A stretch of 64,000 bases of DNA from Elusimicrobiota bacterium (lineage in GTDB: Bacteria; Elusimicrobiota; Elusimicrobia; FEN-1173). The stretch is from contig JADJZR010000003.1 in NCBI GenBank assembly GCA_016715645.1, forward strand, positions 248,001-312,000, written 5' to 3'. The notes below the pieces were generated by a model. That model was not told the DNA's origin. It made no database searches and worked only from the letters and a program-made list of their open reading frames with translations. The first letter of the stretch is position 1. Each line of letters begins with the position of its first letter. The position numbers were made by a program, and so were the translations under genes. Positions 8,628 through 16,165 of the stretch are shown one piece after another.

Positions 8628-9533
8628 TTAACGATTATGAACCTTGGATTTTCCCCAAGCCACAATCGCAATGGCCCCTGCGAAAACAAATCGAATCCAA
8701 ACTCCCAACACCACCATCGGCCAAAGAATAGCGGGATATTGGGTCCGAAAAAATTTCCGGTAAAATCGGATCATTCCCCGATGTTTATGCCACTCGACGA
8801 ACAGGGGCCGCGTGCGACCACAGACGCCCCAAGCGTGTGTCACTCTGGCATTGGGCACAAACAAGACCTTCCACTTCCTTTCGCGAAACCTCATGCATAA
8901 ATCCAAATCTTCGCAATGAAGAAAATATCCTTCATCCCAGTTCCCCACATCCGTCAAGGCCCTCCGCTTGACCAAAAAACAAGCTCCGGAAATGGCCTCC
9001 ACCGCAACAGGACCAGAGGGAAGAGGTTCTCGATGAAGCAAAAAATCCGAAAAGAATCGCCCCTGTTTTCCTTTTCCGGAAAGTCCAAATGCACGAATAA
9101 AAGCTCGGCGTGGAGTTGGGAAAACTCGACGTCCACCCGGTTGCTCGGAACCGTCTGAATTACAAAGATACCCCCCGGCAGCGCCTGCTTCGTTGTCATT
9201 TGCCAAAGCCAAAACCATGTGCGTCAAGGAATCAGGATCAAGAATACAATCCGGGTTCAGAAAAAGGATGTATTCTGATTCACACTCCTGGGTCCCAACG
9301 TTGCACGCCGCCGCAAATCCACGATTCACTTCGCTCCGATAGACAAGAACTTCGCCGACATCTCCCATGCCGCCGATGGTGTCAAGACTCCCATCAGTCG
9401 ATCGATTGTCCACAACAACCACTTTTGTCGCGCCCGCTCCAAGGGCCGACCGAACGCACGGAGCCAGGTGGACCCCTGCGTTATAGTTAACCACGACAAC
9501 GTCACAAGGGGGAAAGCAAACCTGACCCGTCAA
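8628..9533 (-). CDS. Glycosyltransferase family 2, rhamnosyltransferase-like
   Basis: A 301-residue GT-A transferase. It has the opening strand CDVVVVNYNAG, the donor-site DNRSTDGSL, and the metal-binding LFLNPDC (DxD-like Pro-Asp). The HCEDLDLCMRFRE segment is typical of WbbL/RfbF rhamnosyltransferases. A hydrophobic C-terminal segment (PAILWPMVVLGVWIRFVFA) suggests membrane association. It starts at TTG 9533, preceded by GGGAGG six bases upstream, and overlaps the upstream gene by 32 nt. It follows the gmd gene in orientation but is transcribed before it, so a deoxyhexose donor is plausible but not proven. Confidence 0.85.
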   Translation of the reverse strand: MTGQVCFPPCDVVVVNYNAGVHLAPCVRSALGAGATKVVVVDNRSTDGSLDTIGGMGDVGEVLVYRSEVNRGFAAACNVGTQECESEYILFLNPDCILDPDSLTHMVLALANDNEAGAAGGYLCNSDGSEQPGGRRVFPTPRRAFIRAFGLSGKGKQGRFFSDFLLHREPLPSGPVAVEAISGACFLVKRRALTDVGNWDEGYFLHCEDLDLCMRFRERKWKVLFVPNARVTHAWGVCGRTRPLFVEWHKHRGMIRFYRKFFRTQYPAILWPMVVLGVWIRFVFAGAIAIVAWGKSKVHNR

Positions 9534-10734
9534 ATCGTGCCTCCCATGAATTTTCTTTCCGGAACGATGCCGGATCTTGAGCCATTTTGAACTTCATCGC
9601 GACCTGAGCCTGCCTTGCCCACTCGGCGGGACCTTTTGCCAAAAACACCCCTGGTTTCCCTCTGTGGGCCCCCATCCCTCCGAAGGGAGTCGCCAACACC
9701 GGAAGGCCCAATGCAACGTATTCGTAGTATTTAATGGGATCGACCGCGTTGGTGAGCTCGTCCATGACAAAAGGAATTATACCGACGGCGAAATGACTTG
9801 CGGCCTCCATGGCCTGCGTGGACGATAGGGGTGGACGTAATCTAACATTTTGGGGAAGCCTCCCCTTCGGACGATGGTATATTGGGCCAATCAACTCAAC
9901 AGGATCGGAGGGAAAGGACTCGGCCAAGGTTTTTACGAGGGACCAATCAAACCAACGCGCCATTGTGCCCGTATAACCAAACCCGCGACGGGTTTCAGCC
10001 CGAGGCAGATCCTCCACCCGTGGGAGGTCCCCCGGATCGCACGCGTTGGGCACCAACGCAACCCGTGGAACGTGTGCCTTGAATCGACGGATCAACACAT
10101 CCGTGGGCGCAAAAACCATGTCCACCAAGGCAACGATTTCCTGCTCCCGTCGAGACATTGAATACCTAGAAAGACCATTAAAAAAATGAGGGAAATTATC
10201 CATGGCATCATAAAAAGTTGCGATGCTTACTGCTCTGGGCTCTCCCCTAAAACGAGAGGAACTTGTGGAACACCTTCCTCCTCCATCCAATTCAACTCCG
10301 CCCGGCAACTCCATTGGAGAGGAGAAAGACTTATCCATCAAGAATCGATTTCGTTCCTTGACCGCCTTCAGGATGTGGGATGCCAGAGAAGAAGGCTTCC
10401 CAACACCCACGAGACACGGTCCCGTTCCTATAAAAGAAATAATCCTTTCCTTGAGCGTTCGCCAAAAAACATGATTGACAAGGCCGATTCCTGGAATGGG
10501 CTCAATGGGAAGGGCACGGGGAGACAAAATCTCCATCCAGTCCGGGCGTAGAATCCGCTCGACCGGCCCTGGAAAAGGACGTCTCACATCAGAGAATCGG
10601 GGCAGTCGAACCGGGTAGGGTTCAACCCATAAAACCCGCCCCCCCGTCCGACCATGGAACCAACGAACAAACCGATGTGGGCGCTGCACCAACCCGTTCC
10701 AGGAGACAGGAGAAATGTAGAGGAGGCGGGTCAT
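9502..10734 (-). CDS. GT-B glycosyltransferase (TuaH-like)
   Basis: A 410-residue GT-B transferase beginning LLYISPVSWNGLVQRPHRF, with a FYDAMDNFPHF segment in the N-terminal domain. The donor domain includes FGYTGTMARWFDW, VGIIPF, and DPIKYYEYVALGLPVLATPFGG. This matches the TuaH-like group and is clearly related to the first glycosyltransferase domain of the 1754-residue protein at 18.7-23.9 kb (IYDCMDHHE, YYGAIADWFD, PVKVYEYLAAGKPVVS). A poorly conserved Ser/Gly-rich insert sits around residues 135-165. It overlaps both neighbours (4 nt upstream, 32 nt downstream). Donor and acceptor are unknown. Confidence 0.8.
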   Translation of the reverse strand: MTRLLYISPVSWNGLVQRPHRFVRWFHGRTGGRVLWVEPYPVRLPRFSDVRRPFPGPVERILRPDWMEILSPRALPIEPIPGIGLVNHVFWRTLKERIISFIGTGPCLVGVGKPSSLASHILKAVKERNRFLMDKSFSSPMELPGGVELDGGGRCSTSSSRFRGEPRAVSIATFYDAMDNFPHFFNGLSRYSMSRREQEIVALVDMVFAPTDVLIRRFKAHVPRVALVPNACDPGDLPRVEDLPRAETRRGFGYTGTMARWFDWSLVKTLAESFPSDPVELIGPIYHRPKGRLPQNVRLRPPLSSTQAMEAASHFAVGIIPFVMDELTNAVDPIKYYEYVALGLPVLATPFGGMGAHRGKPGVFLAKGPAEWARQAQVAMKFKMAQDPASFRKENSWEARFDGSGLLSPL

Positions 10735-11489
10735 TTTATAAAATTAAAAAACGCGTTTACGCATCGGGACACATCTTCATACCGTGCAAAGTCCCGTTTC
10801 TCGTAGTAAAGAATTCCATTATGGGGCCTTCCTTGACGGATAGATAGAGGTTGAAGACACAACTTCCTGAATAATAAATATCGGGCAGCCACGAATGGCC
10901 ATAGCCCAACCCACGTCCTCCACTGGGAATGGTAGCTAAAACAAAGGCATGCATAGCGGATTCCCTCCTTCCAGGAAAAAGTCTTCTGAGAACAGGGGCC
11001 ATCCTCCTCAAGAGGAGACATAACGTGGTAGAAAGGCCCGATGCACCCTTTTCCATGATATAAGGAAAATTGCCAAGCCATTGTAGTATCAGAATTGAAT
11101 TTGACCAGTCGACGCGCCAATACATTAACCCCATCATGGTCTGGATGGCCCCCCTCCCAAGCCGGGGCATAGAGGACCCGAACTTCACAACGGTTTTTAT
11201 GAAGACGATCACGCAGGGAAGCCCAAACTCTTTCAAGATAATTGCAGAGGGTCCCGTCTTTCACTCCAAGGGCTTCTCCTATAAACCAAATATTTTCCGG
11301 AGCTATCCCGAACGAATTTAAGACACGCATCGATTCGTTGTTTCGCTGAGAGGGGGAGATTCGGCCCTTCCCCCCGTCGGTTAAATAAACAATTATGCAC
11401 TTGCCATCAAAATTTTTCCGTTCCAGATAAGGAAAAACGCCATATTCATCGTCTTGATGGGCAAACATGAACAGCGACACGGGGACCAT
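10731..11489 (-). CDS. PIG-L/LmbE-family deacetylase
   Basis: A 252-residue zinc-dependent N-deacetylase of the PIG-L family. The metal-binding AHQDDE is at 10-15 and the second histidine motif HPDHD at 115-119, both intact. Members remove the acetyl group from GlcNAc-like sugars, here most likely on a nucleotide sugar or a lipid-linked glycan. It overlaps the downstream GT-B gene by 4 nt and follows the ATP-grasp gene by 7 nt. Deacetylation next to an ATP-grasp ligase suggests that a freed amino group is then acylated or amidated, which is an inference from context. Confidence 0.85.
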   Translation of the reverse strand: MVPVSLFMFAHQDDEYGVFPYLERKNFDGKCIIVYLTDGGKGRISPSQRNNESMRVLNSFGIAPENIWFIGEALGVKDGTLCNYLERVWASLRDRLHKNRCEVRVLYAPAWEGGHPDHDGVNVLARRLVKFNSDTTMAWQFSLYHGKGCIGPFYHVMSPLEEDGPCSQKTFSWKEGIRYACLCFSYHSQWRTWVGLWPFVAARYLLFRKLCLQPLSIRQGRPHNGILYYEKRDFARYEDVSRCVNAFFNFIK

Positions 11490-11496
11490 GGAATCC

Positions 11497-12687
11497 TTAG
11501 CGGAAAATAAATTTCCAATATTTTGGATTTAAAGCGGAGACAACGGGGCAAATAACACACGCGATTGATCCTCGAATATCCATCGGATCCCATTCTTCGG
11601 ACAACCCTGGAAGACCAGAAAAAAACTCCATTAGGGTTTCGCGTTGAGGAGTTGGTTCCTCAGTAAGGAACCGCAGGATATCCCCCGGGATCATCCATCG
11701 AACACGGACCCCGTCGGGGTAACCAGGGGGGGCTGTGCTTGGCAACCCTTCAGCCGCATCGGCGTACAATACCGGAAAATTAACACCCGCACGCACTGCG
11801 AGCTCTAGACTCCCCCAAAACCGGGGATTAATTTCCATCAGAAGGGGGATCCCTGTTGCTGGGTGAATTTTCCATTCAACCATCGCGACCCCCTGCCACT
11901 GAATCGACCTCAAAAGCTGCAAAGACCAATCCAATAAAGCGGGCCAATGAATGCTCCGACGATCTGTGCTGGGCCCCCCACTAACGGGATATTCCCGCAA
12001 TCGCTCATGAATGAACCACGCTGAACATTGTCCCGACATATCAATTAACACCGAAACTCCAACCCCCCGCCCTTCAACCGGAACTTTTTCCTGAATGACC
12101 AATCGACCATGGCGCGCCCAATGCGCGCCCCAATCCATTCGACTTAATTGAGCGTCATGAACCAAACCGGAAGAACCCCGGCCATGGGTCGGTTTCACAA
12201 TAAAGCGTTTTTCAGGGAAATTCCTTTGTTGATCCCTCAGCAGACAAATGAGGTCATCAGAATTATTCGGTGAAAATGTCTCCGGAACAGGGAGCCCCAA
12301 CTCTCGCGCCCTTTGTAATGTCCTTTCTTTATCCGCGGCGATATTGAACGCATCAGGGGAAGGAACCAGGGTGTGACAGAGCCCACGAAGTTTTCCTTCG
12401 TTCTCAACTACCCAACGGAGTGAATCATCTTCCATCGGAAAAAGAACCGGAATTCTTTTCGAAGAGTAGGAATGAAGAACATCCAATAACTTTTTGCCGA
12501 ACAAATTTGAATTTTTCTCAGCCGTAACCGACAGAGTTCTCCGGTCGGTGAAACGGGACCAAAAACCGGTTGTAAACAAGGAATCACCAAGCACTTCAAC
12601 GTGAAACCCGTTTTTCCCAAGAGCTCGTATTGCACTTAAACTCTTTCGCCACAAACCATCCGTGACGACAGCGTATCTATCGGACAC
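11497..12687 (-). CDS. ATP-grasp enzyme, carboxylate-amine ligase type
   Basis: A 396-residue ATP-grasp protein of the group often found in cell-envelope loci. The ATP lid appears as RFIVKPTHGRGSSGLV, and the metal-binding end of the fold as MVEWKIHPATGIPLLMEINPRFWG, with the Glu and Asn needed for Mg-ATP. Such enzymes join a carboxylate to an amine through an acyl-phosphate. The start is GTG 12687, with GGGAGGG just upstream, overlapping the HAD gene by 11 nt. The likely role is attaching an amino acid or acid group to an amino sugar, in line with the PIG-L deacetylase and aminotransferase beside it. Confidence 0.75.
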   Translation of the reverse strand: MSDRYAVVTDGLWRKSLSAIRALGKNGFHVEVLGDSLFTTGFWSRFTDRRTLSVTAEKNSNLFGKKLLDVLHSYSSKRIPVLFPMEDDSLRWVVENEGKLRGLCHTLVPSPDAFNIAADKERTLQRARELGLPVPETFSPNNSDDLICLLRDQQRNFPEKRFIVKPTHGRGSSGLVHDAQLSRMDWGAHWARHGRLVIQEKVPVEGRGVGVSVLIDMSGQCSAWFIHERLREYPVSGGPSTDRRSIHWPALLDWSLQLLRSIQWQGVAMVEWKIHPATGIPLLMEINPRFWGSLELAVRAGVNFPVLYADAAEGLPSTAPPGYPDGVRVRWMIPGDILRFLTEEPTPQRETLMEFFSGLPGLSEEWDPMDIRGSIACVICPVVSALNPKYWKFIFR

Positions 12688-13333
12688 TTACCCTCCCTCG
12701 TCCATTTTCACTATCAGGTTGACAGAAGGGCGATGAGAAGGTTTTATAATAGCGATAGGTGGCCAGCCTCAACATAGGCTTGTCACCATGGCCGTCTCCG
12801 TAACCATAAATGATGGTATCCTCAATTTTTGGAAACGCGAGGCGCAACCGAGCAACTTTCTCATTTCCATGACAACAACGCGTTGCAAATTGACCGGTAA
12901 GACTTCCATCATGAACCTCAACTTCAGTTGCAATAACATCAAGAAAGCCTTCTCGTTGGGCCCAGGGACGGATCCAATCGGCAGGAGAGGCTGAAACGAT
13001 CAGCAAAGCATCGCCTCTCTTAACATGACGGCGGATCGCGGCCAATGCTTCGTGACGAATAAATCGAGGAATTCGATTTAGAGAATATGTGTGGCAATCA
13101 CTGAGGTAAGCCTGGCAAGAAATATCCTTCATGAACCACTTCCACAGGAACCCTTTTGGCACATCGTTGGAAACAATTCCTAATTTATAAAGGATGACTA
13201 GAGGAAGACAGAAGAAAATAGCCAGTAGAAATTTTGATGTCCCAAAACGCCAAGCAAGAAAATCGTTAAAGGTATCGCAGGAAGTAATCGTTCCATCAAA
13301 ATCAAAGAGGGCGTATGCCCTTCCTGCCGTCAT
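12677..13333 (-). CDS. HAD-IB phosphatase (SerB/PgpB-like)
   Basis: A 218-residue haloacid-dehalogenase phosphatase of subfamily IB. The nucleophile motif DFDGT is at 11-15, motif II reads LIVSASP, and motif IV reads YGYGDGHGDKPML, all intact. A hydrophobic stretch (FLLAIFFCLPLVILYKLG) in the cap region suggests membrane proximity, as in related proteins acting on lipid-linked phosphates. It overlaps both flanking genes (4 and 11 nt). The phosphorylated substrate is unknown; removal of a phosphate from a sugar or lipid intermediate of the same pathway is likely. Confidence 0.8.
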   Translation of the reverse strand: MTAGRAYALFDFDGTITSCDTFNDFLAWRFGTSKFLLAIFFCLPLVILYKLGIVSNDVPKGFLWKWFMKDISCQAYLSDCHTYSLNRIPRFIRHEALAAIRRHVKRGDALLIVSASPADWIRPWAQREGFLDVIATEVEVHDGSLTGQFATRCCHGNEKVARLRLAFPKIEDTIIYGYGDGHGDKPMLRLATYRYYKTFSSPFCQPDSENGRGRVSVR

Positions 13334-13935
13334 TTTTCCGGACTTCGATAGAAAGCGACGAGATTGCTCCCGAGCGAAAATGGGATCAAGTTCAACATAA
13401 CAAAAAGGAATGAAGCTTTAATACGAATTCCCATCAAGAATGAAAACACATAAGTCAATGTCATTATCTGAAAACCAAGTAACTCGCCCAATATTTTTAA
13501 GGATTTTGGCGTGTAGGGACGAATGTGAGTCGGGTCATCCCAAAAATAAGGGCCCGGAGTTGGAGCCGACAAAACTAAAACTCCCCCCGGCTTCAAATAT
13601 TTCGTAAGTTTTTCTAACACAGAGAGAGGATCAGATAAATGTTCTAAAACCGATTGCAGGATGATCGCGTCAAATGACGCATGCTCGAAAGGCAATTGGG
13701 TGGTCGACACCAAATGGACATTCAATCCCCTTTCGGTCGCAAGACTCAGCGATCGAGGAGAAGAATCAATGCCGATGGAATCAAAACCTCGTTTTCGACA
13801 AACAAGAAGCAGATCGCCAGGTCCGCAACCAAAATCTAGAACACGTGCCCCGCTTTTGAGTTCGCAGTAGTCGAGGACTTGAGAAAAGTAACGGTCTCTT
13901 ATACACTTCATAATACCCGTGTATTTCAAATACAC
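13330..13935 (-). CDS. Class I SAM-dependent methyltransferase
   Basis: A 201-residue methyltransferase with motif I VLDFGCGPGDLL, an acidic strand (GIDSSPRSL), motif IV AIILQSVLEHLSDP and motif VI LKPGGVLVLSAP. The C-terminal half is hydrophobic (YVFSFLMGIRIKASFLFVMLNLIPF), which would tie it to the membrane. It overlaps the aminotransferase gene by 10 nt and the HAD gene by 4 nt. It probably methylates a sugar or lipid-linked intermediate; the target is not predictable. Confidence 0.78.
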   Translation of the reverse strand: MYLKYTGIMKCIRDRYFSQVLDYCELKSGARVLDFGCGPGDLLLVCRKRGFDSIGIDSSPRSLSLATERGLNVHLVSTTQLPFEHASFDAIILQSVLEHLSDPLSVLEKLTKYLKPGGVLVLSAPTPGPYFWDDPTHIRPYTPKSLKILGELLGFQIMTLTYVFSFLMGIRIKASFLFVMLNLIPFSLGSNLVAFYRSPEK

Positions 13936-15164
13936 AATGATACCACCTGGGGGCTCCTCGCAACAGGATTTATCAATTCCGAAATAACCTTCTGAATACG
14001 GTCAACATCACCAGGACGGACAAAAGGATGGCAGGGGAGGGTAAGCAACTCTGCCGAAACCGACTCCGCACCTGGAAATATCGAAGCATCGATATTCATC
14101 CCATGTTCCACATACATTGGGCTCGCCTCAATCCCTTCCGCAAGCAACCTCGCCAATAGTCTTGGCCTCACATGGCGATCGACCCGAATAGGATATCGAA
14201 TATAGTGAACATGGTCCAATCCGACTTCGCGACGAATCAAACGCACACCTTTAATTCCAGCCAAAGCCTTTTCCAATAGTTCAGCATTTTGCCTTCGGAT
14301 CGCCATGTCCCGGGAAAGGCGAGAGAGAATTAATAAACCGAGGGCCCCCTGAAAGTGCGAAAGGGAACGCTCATATCCGTTGGGGTCAAAATCAAAATCC
14401 GATTCCGTGTTCGTGTTGCGGATTGTGTCTTCCATTGAAAGATTCTTACGATTAACGCCCAGGATCTTCGTCACGAATATCACAAAAGAATAAAACGCCG
14501 GGCGGGAGAACACACTGTACCCCACCATCGTGCAGACATTAGGCTTCTGTCGAGAACGGTTCTGATTAAAATATTCAGCCACTTTGCCTTGATGATCAAT
14601 AAGGGCCCCGCCCCCAATGGGAAGAGCTTTTCCCTCTTGAAAATTTAAAATAGCCACATCGGCAAAGGTCCCAATTCGCCGACCACGATATTCCGACCCA
14701 ATTCCATAATCAACACCCTCCGCTAGAAAAACCCCATTTTTACGACAAAGGTCCAAGAGACGATCGATCGGATTTGATAAACCAAACAAGTTGGGAGAAA
14801 TTAACACAAGGACATCTTTAAAATTCATTTGCTCTAATTTATTCAGATCATAACTTAGGGTTTCCGGAACCACGTCACAAAATTTTAATTGTAATCCGGC
14901 GGCGCCGACTGCGTGAATGAAACTCGGGCAACAGTAGCGGGGCAACACGACCAAACGGCGTTGATCCCTCTGCTTTAGCGCGGTCAACAAAGCATAATTT
15001 GTTCTCATTAACGACCCGAACGTCAGCGCCCGCGGTGCAGAAAAATAATCCGCAAGGGCTGCCTCAAATTCACTTATCCCTTGACCTCCACCCTGCATGA
15101 CAAAGGTCGACAACACTTCACTCAAGCCAAGGGGCGTCACCGCCGCAGGCAGAAATCGGGTCAT
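13926..15164 (-). CDS. DegT/DnrJ/EryC1-like PLP aminotransferase
   Basis: A 412-residue fold-type I PLP enzyme of the DegT/StrS sugar-aminotransferase family. The cofactor Lys is K179 in NFQEGKALPIGGG, with the PLP-ring Asp near D152 in LAEGVDYGIG. The N-terminal half shows the expected large domain, RALTFGSLMRTNYALLTAL. Members transfer an amino group from glutamate to a keto-sugar nucleotide. The K-site context differs from the usual FSFHATK version, so the acceptor could be unusual. It overlaps the GT2 and methyltransferase genes by 4 and 10 nt. Confidence 0.78.
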   Translation of the reverse strand: MTRFLPAAVTPLGLSEVLSTFVMQGGGQGISEFEAALADYFSAPRALTFGSLMRTNYALLTALKQRDQRRLVVLPRYCCPSFIHAVGAAGLQLKFCDVVPETLSYDLNKLEQMNFKDVLVLISPNLFGLSNPIDRLLDLCRKNGVFLAEGVDYGIGSEYRGRRIGTFADVAILNFQEGKALPIGGGALIDHQGKVAEYFNQNRSRQKPNVCTMVGYSVFSRPAFYSFVIFVTKILGVNRKNLSMEDTIRNTNTESDFDFDPNGYERSLSHFQGALGLLILSRLSRDMAIRRQNAELLEKALAGIKGVRLIRREVGLDHVHYIRYPIRVDRHVRPRLLARLLAEGIEASPMYVEHGMNIDASIFPGAESVSAELLTLPCHPFVRPGDVDRIQKVISELINPVARSPQVVSLCI

Positions 15165-16165
15165 GAGTTTCTGGCGGCCTTCGTGGGGAGATACCCCAAA
15201 CGTTGGTTAATGGAAAAAGACGGCACCGATTTAATATCGTGCGAAATAAATGCAAGAACAAACTGAAGCCCCAATAAGATAGGCAAGGCCGACAACATCA
15301 CGGTCCCGGCCGGGGTTGCAATACCGGCGTTCACTGACCAATACCAGTGAAAAGTTCCGTAGATCAAACCAAAAAATAACAACATCCCCCCCAAAGGCAA
15401 CTCCAAAGACGCCAACGAAATACCCCTGAGGTAGTAATTGTAAACGATACGCTTTAATAAATTCCGAACATGTTTAACGAGGAACTCACCAATAATTTTT
15501 GATATCTCCAAATGGCTTTCTTCATCCCCGTAATTCGAGTCCATCGGGACATCAAGGACGACGGCCCTCAGGGTGCCAAGCCGGAAAAGAATATCGGACT
15601 CAAAAAAATATCTCTCACTCATCTTCCCAAAAGGAAGGTGGGATGCCACTCTCGCGTGAATGGCCGTAAATCCATTCGTTGGGTCATAAATATCCCAGTA
15701 ACCCGTCGAAAGTTTTGACAGAAAAGACAAGGCCGCGTTCCCCAATAGACGGATCCAAGGCATTGACGCCAGCCGCTCAAAATCAAAAAACCTATTCCCT
15801 TTTGTGTAGTCCGCACGACCATCCAAAATAGGCTGAATAAATTGCTGGATAAGTCTTGGATCCATCTGGCCATCGCCATCTATTTTAACAATTACATTCG
15901 AACCGAGTTCAATCGCTGACCTATACCCAGTCATAACCGCCCCACCCACACCTTTGTTGGTTTCATGAAAAAGGACCATCAATCGAGGGTCTTGACAATG
16001 ATCTTTCACAAATTGCCCTGTTTGCTCTGGACATTTATCATCGACAACAATAATCCGAGACACCTCTTGTCCTATTTTCTGCAACACTCCTAATATGTGC
16101 CGACGCACTTTATAACAAGGCACAACAACTGTCACCTGAGTAAAATCATTTTTCAGAGGCGTCAT
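15161..16165 (-). CDS. Membrane-anchored GT2 (polyprenyl-phosphate sugar synthase-like)
   Basis: A 334-residue GT-A transferase with VVPCYKVRRHILGVL at the start, VDDKCPEQTGQF in the donor site, the catalytic IDGDGQMDP around 94-103, and a C-terminal pair of membrane segments (LPLGGMLLFFGLIYGTFHWYW and VMLSALPILLGLQFVLAFI). This is the layout of DPM1/ArnC-like enzymes that charge undecaprenyl phosphate with a sugar. The next gene upstream encodes a GT-C protein, which needs just such a lipid-linked donor. The junction is an ATGA overlap, so the two are coupled. Confidence 0.82.
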   Translation of the reverse strand: MTPLKNDFTQVTVVVPCYKVRRHILGVLQKIGQEVSRIIVVDDKCPEQTGQFVKDHCQDPRLMVLFHETNKGVGGAVMTGYRSAIELGSNVIVKIDGDGQMDPRLIQQFIQPILDGRADYTKGNRFFDFERLASMPWIRLLGNAALSFLSKLSTGYWDIYDPTNGFTAIHARVASHLPFGKMSERYFFESDILFRLGTLRAVVLDVPMDSNYGDEESHLEISKIIGEFLVKHVRNLLKRIVYNYYLRGISLASLELPLGGMLLFFGLIYGTFHWYWSVNAGIATPAGTVMLSALPILLGLQFVLAFISHDIKSVPSFSINQRLGYLPTKAARNS

